DNA from: Deltaproteobacteria bacterium
GTDB taxonomy: Bacteria > Bdellovibrionota > Bdellovibrionia > Bdellovibrionales > JAMPXM01
Length of the DNA: 64,000 nucleotides
Direction: 5' to 3'
Assembly: GCA_017302795.1 (NCBI GenBank)
Contig: JAFLCB010000012.1
Location: 1 to 64,000, forward strand
Under the pieces are notes generated by a model. That model was not told the DNA's origin. It ran no database searches and worked only from the letters and a program-made list of their open reading frames with translations. A program made the translations under genes and the position numbers. Position 1 is the first letter of the stretch, and every line of letters begins with the position of its first letter. This document shows, one piece after another, positions 33,086 through 42,620 of the stretch.

Positions 33086-35380
33086 GTGGAAGTGTCGGAA
33101 ACCAGGGTTAAATTGCAGTTCAAAGGCGTCTACCAGGGTACGGCTGGTGCGGCTTGGTCTTCTCGCCCTAGCCGAATTCTCAACGAGCGCGGCGAAGTGC
33201 TGCATAGTTTCGCGTCCATCGAGGCTCCGACCACGTGGTCTGATCAGGCCGTGAACATCGTGGCTCGACAATATTTGCGCCAGCGACTTCCGGGCGGTGG
33301 TTCGGAAACAAGTATTCGCCAGCTCATTGAACGGGTGTCTTCGGCCATTCGGGATTTTGGTGAAACGGAACTGAAATTATTTGTGAACGAAAAAGATGCG
33401 ACTGTTTTTCAACTTCAGCTTGAAGACCTAGTTCTTCAGCAAAAGGCGTCGTTTAATTCTCCGGTTTGGTTTAACTGCGGACTTTGGCAGCGCTACCGCG
33501 TTATCGGAAATGACGGCAACTGGGCCATAGATGGCGAATCTAAGGCAGCCGTGAAGCTTGAAAACAGTTACGAGCGACCGCAAGTCTCTGCGTGTTTCAT
33601 TCAAAGTATTGAAGACGATTTAAACTCGATTTTCGAACTCGTCAAAAGCGAAGCGCGCCTGTTCAAATTCGGCAGCGGCACAGGCTCGAACTTTTCAAAC
33701 CTCCGAAGTCGGCACGAGTTGCTCTCGGGCGGTGGAACTAGTTCGGGCCTGATGAGCTTTCTTGAAGTGTTTGACCGCGCTGCCGGTGCAACCAAATCGG
33801 GTGGCACCACACGGCGCGCGGCAAAAATGGTTTGCCTCGATTTGGATCATCCGGAAGTTTTTGAATTTGTTCGTTGGAAGGCAAAAGAAGAAGCAAAAGC
33901 GCAGGCATTAGTTGCTGCGGGCTTTTCGTCAGGGATGGACGGCGAAGCGTATCACACGGTCTCCGGCCAAAACTCGAATAACTCGATTCGCGTCACTGAT
34001 GAGTTTATGAAAGCGGTCGAAGACGATGCTGATTGGTCGACGCGCGAACGGACAAGCGGGAAAATCGTTGAAACGTTTAAGGCACGGAAATTAATGCGAG
34101 CAATTTCCGAATCGGCATGGCTTTGTGCGGATCCGGGAATGCAGTATGAAAGTGCCATTCAGGCCTGGCACACCTGCAAAAATACGGCTGCTATTCGAGC
34201 CTCGAACCCCTGCGCTGAATTTATGTTTTTAGATGATACGGCCTGCAATTTGGCGTCACTCAATCTCAGCCAATTTTTAGACGGAAACGGAGAATTCCAA
34301 GTATCAGAGTTTAAGCAAGCGGTCCGTACATTGATTGTTGCCCAGGACATTTTGGTCGACTTCGCTTCTTACCCCAGTAAGCGCATTGCAGAACGGTCCT
34401 TTCAGTTCCGTCCGCTTGGTCTTGGCTACGCGAATTTGGGTGCGACATTGATGACCCTAGGACTTCCCTACGACAGTGAACAGGCGAGGTGTTTTGCTGC
34501 ATCTGTGACTTCGCTCATGACTGCCGAGGCCTATCGCACAAGCGCAGAGCTCGCCAAAATCAAAGGTGCTTTCCTTGGGTTCTCTGCCAATCGCTTGTCG
34601 ATGTTAGAAGTTATGGGAAAACACCTTCACGCCGACCAACTAAGAAATAAACTGCCAAATTATTCCGAGATGAATCGAGCGGCTAGCGAGGCTTGGACCG
34701 CAGCGGCGGAGCTTGCAGCGATCAGTGGAATTCGCAACTCGCAGGTTACTGTTTTAGCACCCACGGGAACGATCGCGTTCATGATGGATTGCGACACTAC
34801 GGGGATTGAGCCGGAGTTCGCTCTCGTGAAACGCAAAACATTGGCCGGTGGTGGCGCATTGACGATTATCAATCAGTCGCTCACACGCGCATTGATTTCT
34901 CTCAAGTATTCGAACCAAGAAGCTGAGCAGATTTCTGCTCGACTGAGAGCAGAGCCGCAACGTCAAGGGGAACCAGGTTTTCTAGCATCCATTGGGATTC
35001 GCGAAGAACATGTTTCTGTCTTTCATTGCGCCGCAGAGCTTTCGCCTAAGGCACATTTGATGATGATGGCGTCTGTTCAACCATTTCTTAGCGGAGCGAT
35101 TTCCAAAACGGTGAACTTATCGAAGGAAGCCACTGTCGAAGAGGTTGAAGAGGTTTTCCAAACTGCGTGGACGTTAGGTTTGAAAGCAGTTGCTGTGTAC
35201 CGCGATGGTTCCAAAGGCGTGCAGCCACTGACGATGAATCCATCCAATGATGTCGAAAACGTTAAGCGTGCCGGCTTGAGACACGGCGAAAGCCTATGTC
35301 CGGTTTGTCAATATCCAGCAGTTCTCAGTGGAACTTGTTGGGTGTGCCCCAATTGCGGTCATTCAATTTCATGTTCCTAA
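33086..35380 (+). CDS. nrdJ: Adenosylcobalamin-dependent ribonucleoside-diphosphate reductase
   Basis: Class II ribonucleotide reductase, making deoxyribonucleotides with a B12-generated thiyl radical, so it does not depend on oxygen. It has 764 residues. Visible are FNSPVWFNCGLW, FKFGSGTGSNFSNLRS, GGTTRRAAKMVCLDLDHPE (given as GGTTRRAAKMVCLDLD), the active-site NPCAEFMFLDDTACNLASLN (NPCAE) and the ATP/GTP-like TGTIAFMMDCDTTGIEPEFA. The C-terminus is a zinc ribbon with CPVC and CPNC, proposed to act in re-reduction. It starts at GTG 33086. It is shorter than the longest NrdJ proteins. No class I or III reductase is in the window. Confidence 0.95.
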   Translation: MEVSETRVKLQFKGVYQGTAGAAWSSRPSRILNERGEVLHSFASIEAPTTWSDQAVNIVARQYLRQRLPGGGSETSIRQLIERVSSAIRDFGETELKLFVNEKDATVFQLQLEDLVLQQKASFNSPVWFNCGLWQRYRVIGNDGNWAIDGESKAAVKLENSYERPQVSACFIQSIEDDLNSIFELVKSEARLFKFGSGTGSNFSNLRSRHELLSGGGTSSGLMSFLEVFDRAAGATKSGGTTRRAAKMVCLDLDHPEVFEFVRWKAKEEAKAQALVAAGFSSGMDGEAYHTVSGQNSNNSIRVTDEFMKAVEDDADWSTRERTSGKIVETFKARKLMRAISESAWLCADPGMQYESAIQAWHTCKNTAAIRASNPCAEFMFLDDTACNLASLNLSQFLDGNGEFQVSEFKQAVRTLIVAQDILVDFASYPSKRIAERSFQFRPLGLGYANLGATLMTLGLPYDSEQARCFAASVTSLMTAEAYRTSAELAKIKGAFLGFSANRLSMLEVMGKHLHADQLRNKLPNYSEMNRAASEAWTAAAELAAISGIRNSQVTVLAPTGTIAFMMDCDTTGIEPEFALVKRKTLAGGGALTIINQSLTRALISLKYSNQEAEQISARLRAEPQRQGEPGFLASIGIREEHVSVFHCAAELSPKAHLMMMASVQPFLSGAISKTVNLSKEATVEEVEEVFQTAWTLGLKAVAVYRDGSKGVQPLTMNPSNDVENVKRAGLRHGESLCPVCQYPAVLSGTCWVCPNCGHSISCS

Positions 35381-35409
35381 GCGCGAGCCCAAGTGCCCAA
35401 CAAATTTGA

Positions 35410-36342
35410 CTAGGTCCCGGCCTCAATTTTTGGAACCTGCGCTATCGGAAACAGTCCGATTCTTGTTAGTTGATTTCTAACTATGAGAGTCGAGTCGAAG
35501 ACGCCGGGTGAGTCGGCCGGATGCAACGGCAAAAAGCCAACTGGGGCAGACTGTCTAAAGACAGTTCCGATGGAAGAAAATGTCTGAACGACAAGTTCGT
35601 CAAACACTTGGTCCACGGTCCGAAACCGACTCTTTTTTCCGAGATTGAAATCGTGCCTCAACGGTAGAAATAAAAATAAGCGAAAGCGAAGCGGCAGCAA
35701 GGAAAGCCCATTGCGCGCGTTCGCGAAGAAAATCGAACATAAGCGTTTCCGTTCGATCGATTCTCGCCCGTGCCAAGAAGATGGAGTTAAGAATTCCAGC
35801 TTTGAGGCGAATTCATTCAGGACAATACTGTTAGCCAAATCCGCCAGTGCAGGCATCAGTCTTTCATTCAATTTTAAAGCGTGCCCGGCGGCGAGCGCGA
35901 TTGTCCCGAACTGTCGGTAGAGGTCTAGCAAAAACTCGCTCTCTGTCTGAGGGCGAAGCCTTCGAACTTCAGTTTCCAGTCCCATCAAGTGTTCTAGAAA
36001 GTACTCTCGAGGAATGGAGGAATCTAAAAAGAGACTGATCTCTTTCCAGGCTCGAATCGCCAATTCGAAATCCGGATGATCTTGAGAAATTGAATATTGT
36101 GCTTCTAAATCTTCTGGGTCGCGGAAAACCGCCGCCATTTTTTGAAGGGTCAGGACCGCTTCGTTCGTTGTTCCACAATTCTTGATCGTTTTCCGAATCA
36201 GGATAAAAACCGTCGCCAGGCAATCTAGAAGCCGACGTTCCGGTGGCCTAAGAAAGCGCAGCGATGCTTTCCATTGCGGGGAGATTTCACGCAGAAGGAT
36301 CGAACCCGTAAAGCGGCGACTCGCTTGGCTGTTTAGATTCAC
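35410..36342 (-). CDS. Phytoene/squalene-synthase-like protein lacking the Asp-rich motifs
   Basis: A 310-residue protein that I align by eye with phytoene synthase. LRPPERRLLDCLATVFILIRK fits the first helix, MGLETEVRRLRPQTESEFLLDLYRQFG fits the central G-x-x-x-D and YC region, and LADLANSIVLNEFASKLEF fits the second metal-binding helix. The two Asp-rich motifs that bind magnesium-diphosphate are replaced: DDxxD becomes RKTIKN, and the RD-x-x-ED of the second helix becomes ASKLEF. It is therefore likely an inactive relative, perhaps structural or regulatory. Its ATG overlaps the lycopene cyclase stop by 4 nt, which supports a carotenoid role. Assignment is tentative and rests on weak similarity plus context. 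Confidence 0.5.
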   Translation of the reverse strand: MNLNSQASRRFTGSILLREISPQWKASLRFLRPPERRLLDCLATVFILIRKTIKNCGTTNEAVLTLQKMAAVFRDPEDLEAQYSISQDHPDFELAIRAWKEISLFLDSSIPREYFLEHLMGLETEVRRLRPQTESEFLLDLYRQFGTIALAAGHALKLNERLMPALADLANSIVLNEFASKLEFLTPSSWHGRESIERKRLCSIFFANARNGLSLLPLRFRLFLFLPLRHDFNLGKKSRFRTVDQVFDELVVQTFSSIGTVFRQSAPVGFLPLHPADSPGVFDSTLIVRNQLTRIGLFPIAQVPKIEAGT

Positions 36343-37580
36343 GTTTGGGCCTCGGGCCGAGAGATCTCAGGAGGAGACGTTTCCGAAGCCCAATTTTTAT
36401 AGATTTTGCCGCTGCGAACAGGCGGCTTTAAGCCAAGTATTTTTACTGCATCAGTTTTCGTCGACGTTCCAGATTGAAATCGTCCAATGATATCTTCCTT
36501 TAGGCCCATCAGCCGATCAAAGGCGATGTGACGAAGCGAAGGCTCGACGGCTTGAAATACGAGACGATTAAAGGTTCGATAAAACCGTTGTTGATCAACC
36601 CAGTCTTTTCGGAAGTGCCGGAGTTCGGCTCGCACCGGTCCGGTTCGTAAACGCGGCCTGGTGGCAATGAACTCTGCAACTCTTGTCGCATCGGATACGG
36701 CTTGGCCTAATGCCGAATGATACCATCCTTGTGCGGCAGAGATCTGAAGTGGGGAACGGTCGACAAAATCTTCACCTTCTATGGACACCCGTTTTGAGCC
36801 TTGATGAATTTGGTCAGCCGGAAAGGTTTGAAGTGGCAACGGGATCGCCGCCTGCTCTTTGCGAACTACTGAATTTGAAAGCGAATGAACCGACCAACCG
36901 TTTCGCTCTCCATAGGCAAGAATGCTTCGGCTAATTCGCTCGAAATTTAAGTCCGGGTTCGAACTCAAGTAGCATTCCTGAACAAAAAGATTGAGGTCAT
37001 TAATGGGAGTGATTGAAAAATATCGAAACCCATCCATTTGAGGAACTCTTGCGTCCATCAAAACGGGCAGTTTAAGTCCGTGCGGTTTATTAAGTTTTAA
37101 ATCAAAGCCGATGTATTTCATCCAGCCGCAGGGCGCATCGAAAAACCTGTTCTTCTGAATCTGCTCGCGATGAATGCCTGTCGCATCCACGACAAGCGGC
37201 GCGCGCAAAAACTGACCTGTCGATGTTTCGACCTCGTTATCAGAAATAGCTTTCACGGAACAGCCAAGCCTAACGCCATCGCCCAAAATTCCGATGAGGC
37301 CACTATGAAAATCAGCGGATCGAATAACCGAGTGGCGAAGAGGAATCGTTTTGTCTGTTTTCGGAAAGCGGACATCGAAGCTTTCCCATGATTTTGTCAT
37401 CACGGGCGTCAGCCAGGGGTCGTTTTCGCCGGCTGTTTGAAAGCCCCAAGTATGATTGCCGCCTAGGGTGTTCTGGCGCTCAAGAAGCAGGATCCGCAAA
37501 TTAGGGTGTGCCAACGCGAGGCGCAACGCGAGGAGACCACCCGAAAGACCGCCGCCGGCGATAATTACATCAGCATTCAT
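36339..37580 (-). CDS. crtY: Lycopene beta-cyclase (CrtY type)
   Basis: A flavoprotein that closes beta-ionone rings on lycopene. It has 413 residues. The N-terminal dinucleotide-binding motif is VIIAGGGLSGGLLALRLA, followed by GGNHTWGF, both typical of CrtY. The middle region LNLFVQECYLSS stands where most enzymes have L-x-E-D-T-Y; the Glu is kept, while D-T is C-x. The C-terminal FYRTFNRLVFQAVEP and LKEDIIGRFQSG segments also fit. It is followed with a 4-nt overlap by the CrtB-like gene. No crtE, active crtB or crtI is in the window. Confidence 0.88.
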   Translation of the reverse strand: MNADVIIAGGGLSGGLLALRLALAHPNLRILLLERQNTLGGNHTWGFQTAGENDPWLTPVMTKSWESFDVRFPKTDKTIPLRHSVIRSADFHSGLIGILGDGVRLGCSVKAISDNEVETSTGQFLRAPLVVDATGIHREQIQKNRFFDAPCGWMKYIGFDLKLNKPHGLKLPVLMDARVPQMDGFRYFSITPINDLNLFVQECYLSSNPDLNFERISRSILAYGERNGWSVHSLSNSVVRKEQAAIPLPLQTFPADQIHQGSKRVSIEGEDFVDRSPLQISAAQGWYHSALGQAVSDATRVAEFIATRPRLRTGPVRAELRHFRKDWVDQQRFYRTFNRLVFQAVEPSLRHIAFDRLMGLKEDIIGRFQSGTSTKTDAVKILGLKPPVRSGKIYKNWASETSPPEISRPEAQT

Positions 37581-37707
37581 TTAAAAGATTCTAATTGAGA
37601 ACAGCGGAATCCAGTCAAAGAAGAAGAGACCCTTGACGCATGAGGCATCGTCTCGCAAGAGTCTTGCCTCGGGCCAAAAGGGCTTAGGACATCAAGGGGA
37701 ACTCTAT

Positions 37708-38964
37708 ATGGAATCGCGTAGAACTGCTGCTGCCGAAGGCAGCCAGTCTGAATTGCCGACTTGGAAGACATTTGACCTGTTTAATCCTTCGGAAGAGCAC
37801 AAAATGCTGCGCGACACTGTAGCATCCTTCGTCTCTGCCGAAGTCGAGCACCAAGCATTGGAATTTGACCGTAAGGAACAATTTAATTTGCCGCTTTTTC
37901 GAAAGCTAGGCGATCTCGGACTCCTTGGAATTACTGTACCGGAAGCGTACGGCGGTTCGGGTTTAGATGCCGTGGCTGCAGTCATTGCACACGAAGAAAT
38001 CTCGGCCAGTGATCCTGGTTTTTGCTTGGCCTACCTCGCACATTCAATGCTTTTTGTTAACAACTTGGCAGTCAATGGATCGGAAGAACAAAAGAAACGG
38101 ATTCTTCCGGGCGTTTGCGCAGGCACGCATGTTGGCGCGATGGCAATGTCGGAACCGAATTTTGGGACTGATGTTCTCGGAATGGAAACCACGGCCAAGC
38201 GAGATGGCGACTTTTTTGTGATCAACGGCCAAAAAATGTGGATTACCAATGGGTGCATTGATGAAACAGGTACGCCTGCTGATTTCGTTTGGGTTTATGC
38301 AAAGACAGGCGAAAAAAATGGGCGGCCGCAGATTTCCACTTTCATCGTGGAAAAAGGCATGGCTGGCTATGCGGTAGGACAAAAGATCCGAGATAAATCT
38401 GGAATGCGCGCATCCAATACCGCAGAACTTGTTTTCACAAACTGTCGAGTGCCGATCGCCAATCTGGTCGGGCAAGAGGGTGAATCTGTATCGCATATGA
38501 TGCGCAATCTTGAAATCGAGCGAGTTACCCTTGCGGCGATGAGTTTGGGAATCGCTCGGCGGTCAGTTGATGCGATGGTGAAATACGCGAAAGAGCGAAA
38601 GGCGTTCGGAAAATCGTTGGCAAGTTTTGGCCAAGTTCAGCGCCACATCGCAGAAAGTTATGCCGAGTACCACGCGTGCGCTAGCTATGTTTACGACACC
38701 GCTCGACGCATGCATTTATACCAGCACGCCAGTCACACATCTGGCGGCGAAATCAGCCGACTTGATTCCGACGGCGTGAAGCTTGTCACAACGACAGCCG
38801 CAAAGAACATCGCTGATCGCGCTATTCAAGTTCTCGGTGGCTATGGATACGTCGGCGAATATGTCGTCGAACGTTTGTGGCGGGACGCAAAGCTGCTCGA
38901 AATTGGCGGCGGTACGTTGGAAGCGCATCAAAAGAACATCACTCGTGATTTGACTAGGGACTAA
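37708..38964 (+). CDS. Acyl-CoA dehydrogenase, isovaleryl-CoA dehydrogenase-like
   Basis: A FAD enzyme that adds a 2,3 double bond to an acyl-CoA. From ATG 37708 (GGGGA 7 nt upstream) it has 418 residues. Domains in order: N-terminal helical (about 20-130), beta barrel (AMSEPNFGTDVLGMETTAKR, QKMWITNG) and C-terminal helical (QVLGGYGYVGEYVVERLWRD, EIGGGTLEAHQ). The catalytic Glu found at E-G-T in medium-chain enzymes is Gly here, while LEIERVTLA holds a Glu where isovaleryl-CoA dehydrogenase has its base. This points to a branched-chain substrate, as in leucine breakdown. Stand-alone; diverges from the carotenoid pair. Confidence 0.9.
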   Translation: MESRRTAAAEGSQSELPTWKTFDLFNPSEEHKMLRDTVASFVSAEVEHQALEFDRKEQFNLPLFRKLGDLGLLGITVPEAYGGSGLDAVAAVIAHEEISASDPGFCLAYLAHSMLFVNNLAVNGSEEQKKRILPGVCAGTHVGAMAMSEPNFGTDVLGMETTAKRDGDFFVINGQKMWITNGCIDETGTPADFVWVYAKTGEKNGRPQISTFIVEKGMAGYAVGQKIRDKSGMRASNTAELVFTNCRVPIANLVGQEGESVSHMMRNLEIERVTLAAMSLGIARRSVDAMVKYAKERKAFGKSLASFGQVQRHIAESYAEYHACASYVYDTARRMHLYQHASHTSGGEISRLDSDGVKLVTTTAAKNIADRAIQVLGGYGYVGEYVVERLWRDAKLLEIGGGTLEAHQKNITRDLTRD

Positions 38965-39110
38965 ACCACCGACCATCTTAGACTTTGGTCGAGAATGGAT
39001 CTTGTCCTGATCGAGGGAGCTGCACGATCTGTTGTCGATGCCTGGGCGCGGTGCGAAACTATTTTAGTTAGATTTTATATCTTCAAAAAAGCTCGATAGG
39101 AGTTGGCATC

Positions 39111-41177
39111 GTGGTGAGTAACATCTCGGTTCTCCTTTTTTCACTTTCCACATTCCAGCTGGCGTTTGGTGCTTTTCGCGCTTTGCAAGCGAGCTCTTTT
39201 GAAATGGGAATTGTTGCCTTAGTTTCGGCCTGTGTAATTTGGGCGCTGGGCGCTGTTTGCAGTCGCTCGGTTCCATCCCCGAAGCTTCAGACTCTGCGTT
39301 GGACCGCTTTCGGCATAATTCTTTTGGCGGCAGTCGCATGGCCCTGGGTCGGCCCCGGATTCTTTGGTTGGATCTTACTTGCGATTGCTGCGTTGGCTTC
39401 TGGTCTCGTGCTTCCACTTCACATCAAGTACTCCGACGCCGAGCCTGAACTTATGCGCGATGCTTACTCCAAAATGCTGTTGGGCGGAGGCATTGGCGGA
39501 ATTTCAGCTGCACTGATCGAGGCTTTGTTTGGCACGGGAGGAATTTTCGTTTTCGCAGGGGCCGCACTTGTACTCGCGCCATTTCTTGATCCGAAAAATT
39601 TCTTTAACGCAGATAGCGGTCGGTTCTCGCAGTTTCGCTTCACAGTTCTTCCGGTATCCGCTGTTTTACTCCTGGCGGTCGGATTCGCGCCATCAAGGTG
39701 GCCTGCCGGTGCAAAAGTGGAATCTCAGAGTTCGATTGCTGCGGCAGAATCGTTTGGCAACGAGCTTGCGCTGTCGGCTCCTGTTGGTGCTCCCACTACT
39801 CGAAAAGCTGACCTATTTGTTTCAGGAGTGGATGTTGCGAGCCATTTAAAATTGATCCCGCAAGACTTACTAGGTTCCACCGTTCGTAGTATTACGGCCG
39901 TCGAGGAGAGCCCAGGACACTTTGCCGCAATTGCTGATTTCGCTGCACCAGATAGTGTGGAGTTTCGATACCTCACGGGCGATGGTCGTCGAAGTTTGCT
40001 CACTGAAAACAAGCGGTACGATATCATCCAAATTCTAACGCCACCCAACTTAGGTGGGGCTGAGTTCAATCAATCCGCACTTGCTTCACCGCAAGGAAGT
40101 CTGACCATCGAGGCCATTCGTCTCTATGTTGATCGACTGAAAGAGGATGGTGTGATTCACGTTCCACGTGCTGTTCATGGTGCTTGGGCACAAAGCGCAC
40201 TGTCGACGTTTGCTGAAGCGTGGAAAAAAATGGCACGCGCCAATGTAAACCTTCACGTCCTTGCAGTTGGAAAGGCGGCGGATCAAGGAAGTAACGAATC
40301 CTTTCATGTTAAAACGATAATCCTCCGGTTAAAGCCGTTTCTTCGAGAAGAGCGCGACTTGGCGGGCGCCAATTTTAAAGTTTCCGACGAGCCACATGGA
40401 AATGCTTGGATTTTGGCGACGGATGGTTCGGGAACAATTCTAACTGATGATCGTCCTGTGATCTCTGGAGGCTGGGTACGTACGACTTTTTCAGATCTGC
40501 TTATTCTGGTCGCTTTACTTTGCTTCGCTGCGATTGTTTTTTGGATCGTATCGCAGGAGCGGCGCAAAGAGATTACTTCCCGATGGCAGACCTTTAGCGT
40601 TGCGACCTATTTTGGGGGGTTGGGAATCTCGTTTGCCTTCTTCCAGGTCTTTTTTGTTTTACGTGCTACGCGAATGTGGGGCGTACCTGAAATTGCAATG
40701 GCGCTAGCAATGAGCGCGATTTTCATTTCATTGGCTGCTGGTGCCACGATTTTCGCAAGCCATCCAAAACGACGATTTGGAGTTCGGATTCAGCCGCTCG
40801 CAAATTTCGTTTTCGCAGTTCTATTTACCTACCTCGCATCGGCAATCTTTGAACCACTTGTGGCATCAAGCCCGGTCATTATTGCAACATTTATTGGAAT
40901 GTCGGTCCTCATGCCGTTTGGAATTTTAGGGGGCTCGTTTTTTCCGAATGCCTTAGAGGAGGCCAGTGAAAAGCTTCCGCCGCGAGCGATCACACTTCTT
41001 TGGGCGATGTATGCGCTTGGCACCGGAATAGGGATATATGCCGGTAGCTACGTAAGTATCGCCCATGGTCTCGACGTTGCTTTCCTTGCCGGCTTGTTCT
41101 GTTTTGCATGGGTGGCGATCGCATCTGGACTGATCAGACCTTGGACTGTCCGGAAGACTGGGAAAGCCGACGTTTGA
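39111..41177 (+). CDS. Spermidine-synthase-like polytopic membrane protein
   Basis: A 688-residue protein. Hydrophobic helices occupy about residues 1-200 and 455-680. Between them is a soluble domain like spermidine synthase (YLTGDGRRSLLTENKRYDIIQIL and RLYVDRLKEDGVIHV-type pattern). The glycine-rich AdoMet loop of active synthases is replaced by SGVDVASHL, so methyl or aminopropyl donor binding is doubtful. Membrane-fused spermidine-synthase-like proteins are widespread and uncharacterised. The start GTG 39111 has AGGAG 7 nt upstream. Its 3' end overlaps the convergent aarF-like gene by 44 nt. Confidence 0.7.
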   Translation: MVSNISVLLFSLSTFQLAFGAFRALQASSFEMGIVALVSACVIWALGAVCSRSVPSPKLQTLRWTAFGIILLAAVAWPWVGPGFFGWILLAIAALASGLVLPLHIKYSDAEPELMRDAYSKMLLGGGIGGISAALIEALFGTGGIFVFAGAALVLAPFLDPKNFFNADSGRFSQFRFTVLPVSAVLLLAVGFAPSRWPAGAKVESQSSIAAAESFGNELALSAPVGAPTTRKADLFVSGVDVASHLKLIPQDLLGSTVRSITAVEESPGHFAAIADFAAPDSVEFRYLTGDGRRSLLTENKRYDIIQILTPPNLGGAEFNQSALASPQGSLTIEAIRLYVDRLKEDGVIHVPRAVHGAWAQSALSTFAEAWKKMARANVNLHVLAVGKAADQGSNESFHVKTIILRLKPFLREERDLAGANFKVSDEPHGNAWILATDGSGTILTDDRPVISGGWVRTTFSDLLILVALLCFAAIVFWIVSQERRKEITSRWQTFSVATYFGGLGISFAFFQVFFVLRATRMWGVPEIAMALAMSAIFISLAAGATIFASHPKRRFGVRIQPLANFVFAVLFTYLASAIFEPLVASSPVIIATFIGMSVLMPFGILGGSFFPNALEEASEKLPPRAITLLWAMYALGTGIGIYAGSYVSIAHGLDVAFLAGLFCFAWVAIASGLIRPWTVRKTGKADV

Positions 41178-42558
41178 TTGCGTCGCGGACATGGTCCTGT
41201 GTCTGAGTCTTTGCCCCAATTTTACTTAACAGAACGTAAAGTCCCGTCGATTTGCGATCTAGAAAAAGCACTTCTCTTGGCGGGGCGCGAAACTCGCGAG
41301 CTTGGATCACACGAGTCAATTGGTTGGCGAGGCGCTGGGGCAGATCGTTGCCTTGCCAGGAATACGCGGCGCTTGTGTCTTGAAAAGGCTCAACTACAAG
41401 CCGACAAAATATATAAAACTCGTGAAGAACCATCGGCGTGTCGCAGGCCTTCAGAAATCCTATTTCTGACCCAGCTTCCGCGACCATGGCGGTGTCGTGG
41501 GTGAGCGCCCCATGAATCAGTTTAGCATATTGATTTAAGAACTCAGGCGAGAATGTGCGAACAGCGCCGTAATCCAGCAAAACAATTTGGTCACATTCGT
41601 TTATTTTTCCATCTACATTTGGTTCACCTCTAAGCCGTACAAGAAAGTTTCCGATGTGCGCGTCTGTTTGAACTTGCCCAAACTGAAAGAGCTCGCGCAG
41701 GTAAAGTTCCAGCAGAGCCTGACCCAGGCGATTTCTGCGGTCTTGAGAAAGACCTAGCACGGTTTCGGAGTCAAACCTGTGTCCGTTCACAAGTTCGATC
41801 GCGAGAATCTTTGCAGTCGAAAAATCTTTTGCGATCGAAGGAATATAGAAGCGTTTGTCATCGGCCAGCAGATCCCGAAACGCGACATAGCTGTTGGCTT
41901 CGCTGCGATAGTCGACTTCACGTTTTAACATCTCGTCGATTTCAGCCAGAAGCAGGGCCATGCGCTCGCCTTTAGGGATCCCGGGGGCGAACATCAGCAA
42001 AGTCTTCAGTGCACGGATGTCATTTTCGATGGCCTTCTCAACTCCAGGATACTGGATTTTCAGTGCCAGTAACTTCCCTGTGTCTTTCACTTTGGCGCGA
42101 TGTACTTGCCCGATCGAAGCAGCAGAAAATGCCGACGGATCAATTTCTAGATCGTCGTACTTTGGTCCGAGTTCTTCGCGAACCATGTTTTCGAGGCACT
42201 TCCACTCAACCGAAGGTGAGTTGCATTGTAGCGTCTTAAGAATGGAATTAACTTGTGGCGGAAGAAAGTGCTCGCCAAACATCGAAAGCAGCTGGCCGAC
42301 CTTCATAACCGAACCCTTCAGCGACCCCAGTTCTTTCGCGATTTCGGTTGCCTGTGCTTCGATTCGTCTCTGTAGCTCTGGGTCGGTCTGGCTTGCTTCC
42401 CATGATTTTGCGGTCAACAAGTCGCGCGAAGAAGACATCGCCAGCCGCGCAAGTGCCAGCGAACGTACGAACAAACCAGTCCGTATGTTTTGAATTGTAT
42501 CGGAATCGATCGATCCCTTTGGAGCGTCATCATTTGCTCTGATTTTTCTTTTCGCCAT
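41134..42558 (-). CDS. ABC1/UbiB (AarF) family kinase-like protein
   Basis: A 474-residue protein of the atypical kinase family that supports quinone biosynthesis or lipid handling. The KxGQ-type motif is GSVMKVGQLLSMF (about residue 83). The A-rich nucleotide loop AASIGQVHRA (about 148), the Lys of ALKIQYPG, and the catalytic DAHIGNF and metal-binding LLDYGA follow in order. No membrane segment is evident. Convergent 44-nt overlap with the spermidine-synthase-like gene. Confidence 0.9.
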   Translation of the reverse strand: MAKRKIRANDDAPKGSIDSDTIQNIRTGLFVRSLALARLAMSSSRDLLTAKSWEASQTDPELQRRIEAQATEIAKELGSLKGSVMKVGQLLSMFGEHFLPPQVNSILKTLQCNSPSVEWKCLENMVREELGPKYDDLEIDPSAFSAASIGQVHRAKVKDTGKLLALKIQYPGVEKAIENDIRALKTLLMFAPGIPKGERMALLLAEIDEMLKREVDYRSEANSYVAFRDLLADDKRFYIPSIAKDFSTAKILAIELVNGHRFDSETVLGLSQDRRNRLGQALLELYLRELFQFGQVQTDAHIGNFLVRLRGEPNVDGKINECDQIVLLDYGAVRTFSPEFLNQYAKLIHGALTHDTAMVAEAGSEIGFLKACDTPMVLHEFYIFCRLVVEPFQDTSAAYSWQGNDLPQRLANQLTRVIQAREFRAPPREVLFLDRKSTGLYVLLSKIGAKTQTQDHVRDAIKRRLSQSSGQSKV

Positions 42559-42620
42559 CTAAGTAGAGTCTAGCAAACTTTACGGAAGAATTCTTGGTTC
42601 TCTGGTCAGCTTAATGAATG

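Noticed and set aside
40086-40567. Minus-strand frames inside the spermidine-synthase-like gene
   Set aside because: They lie wholly within a better-supported gene, lack ribosome binding sites and show no family features.
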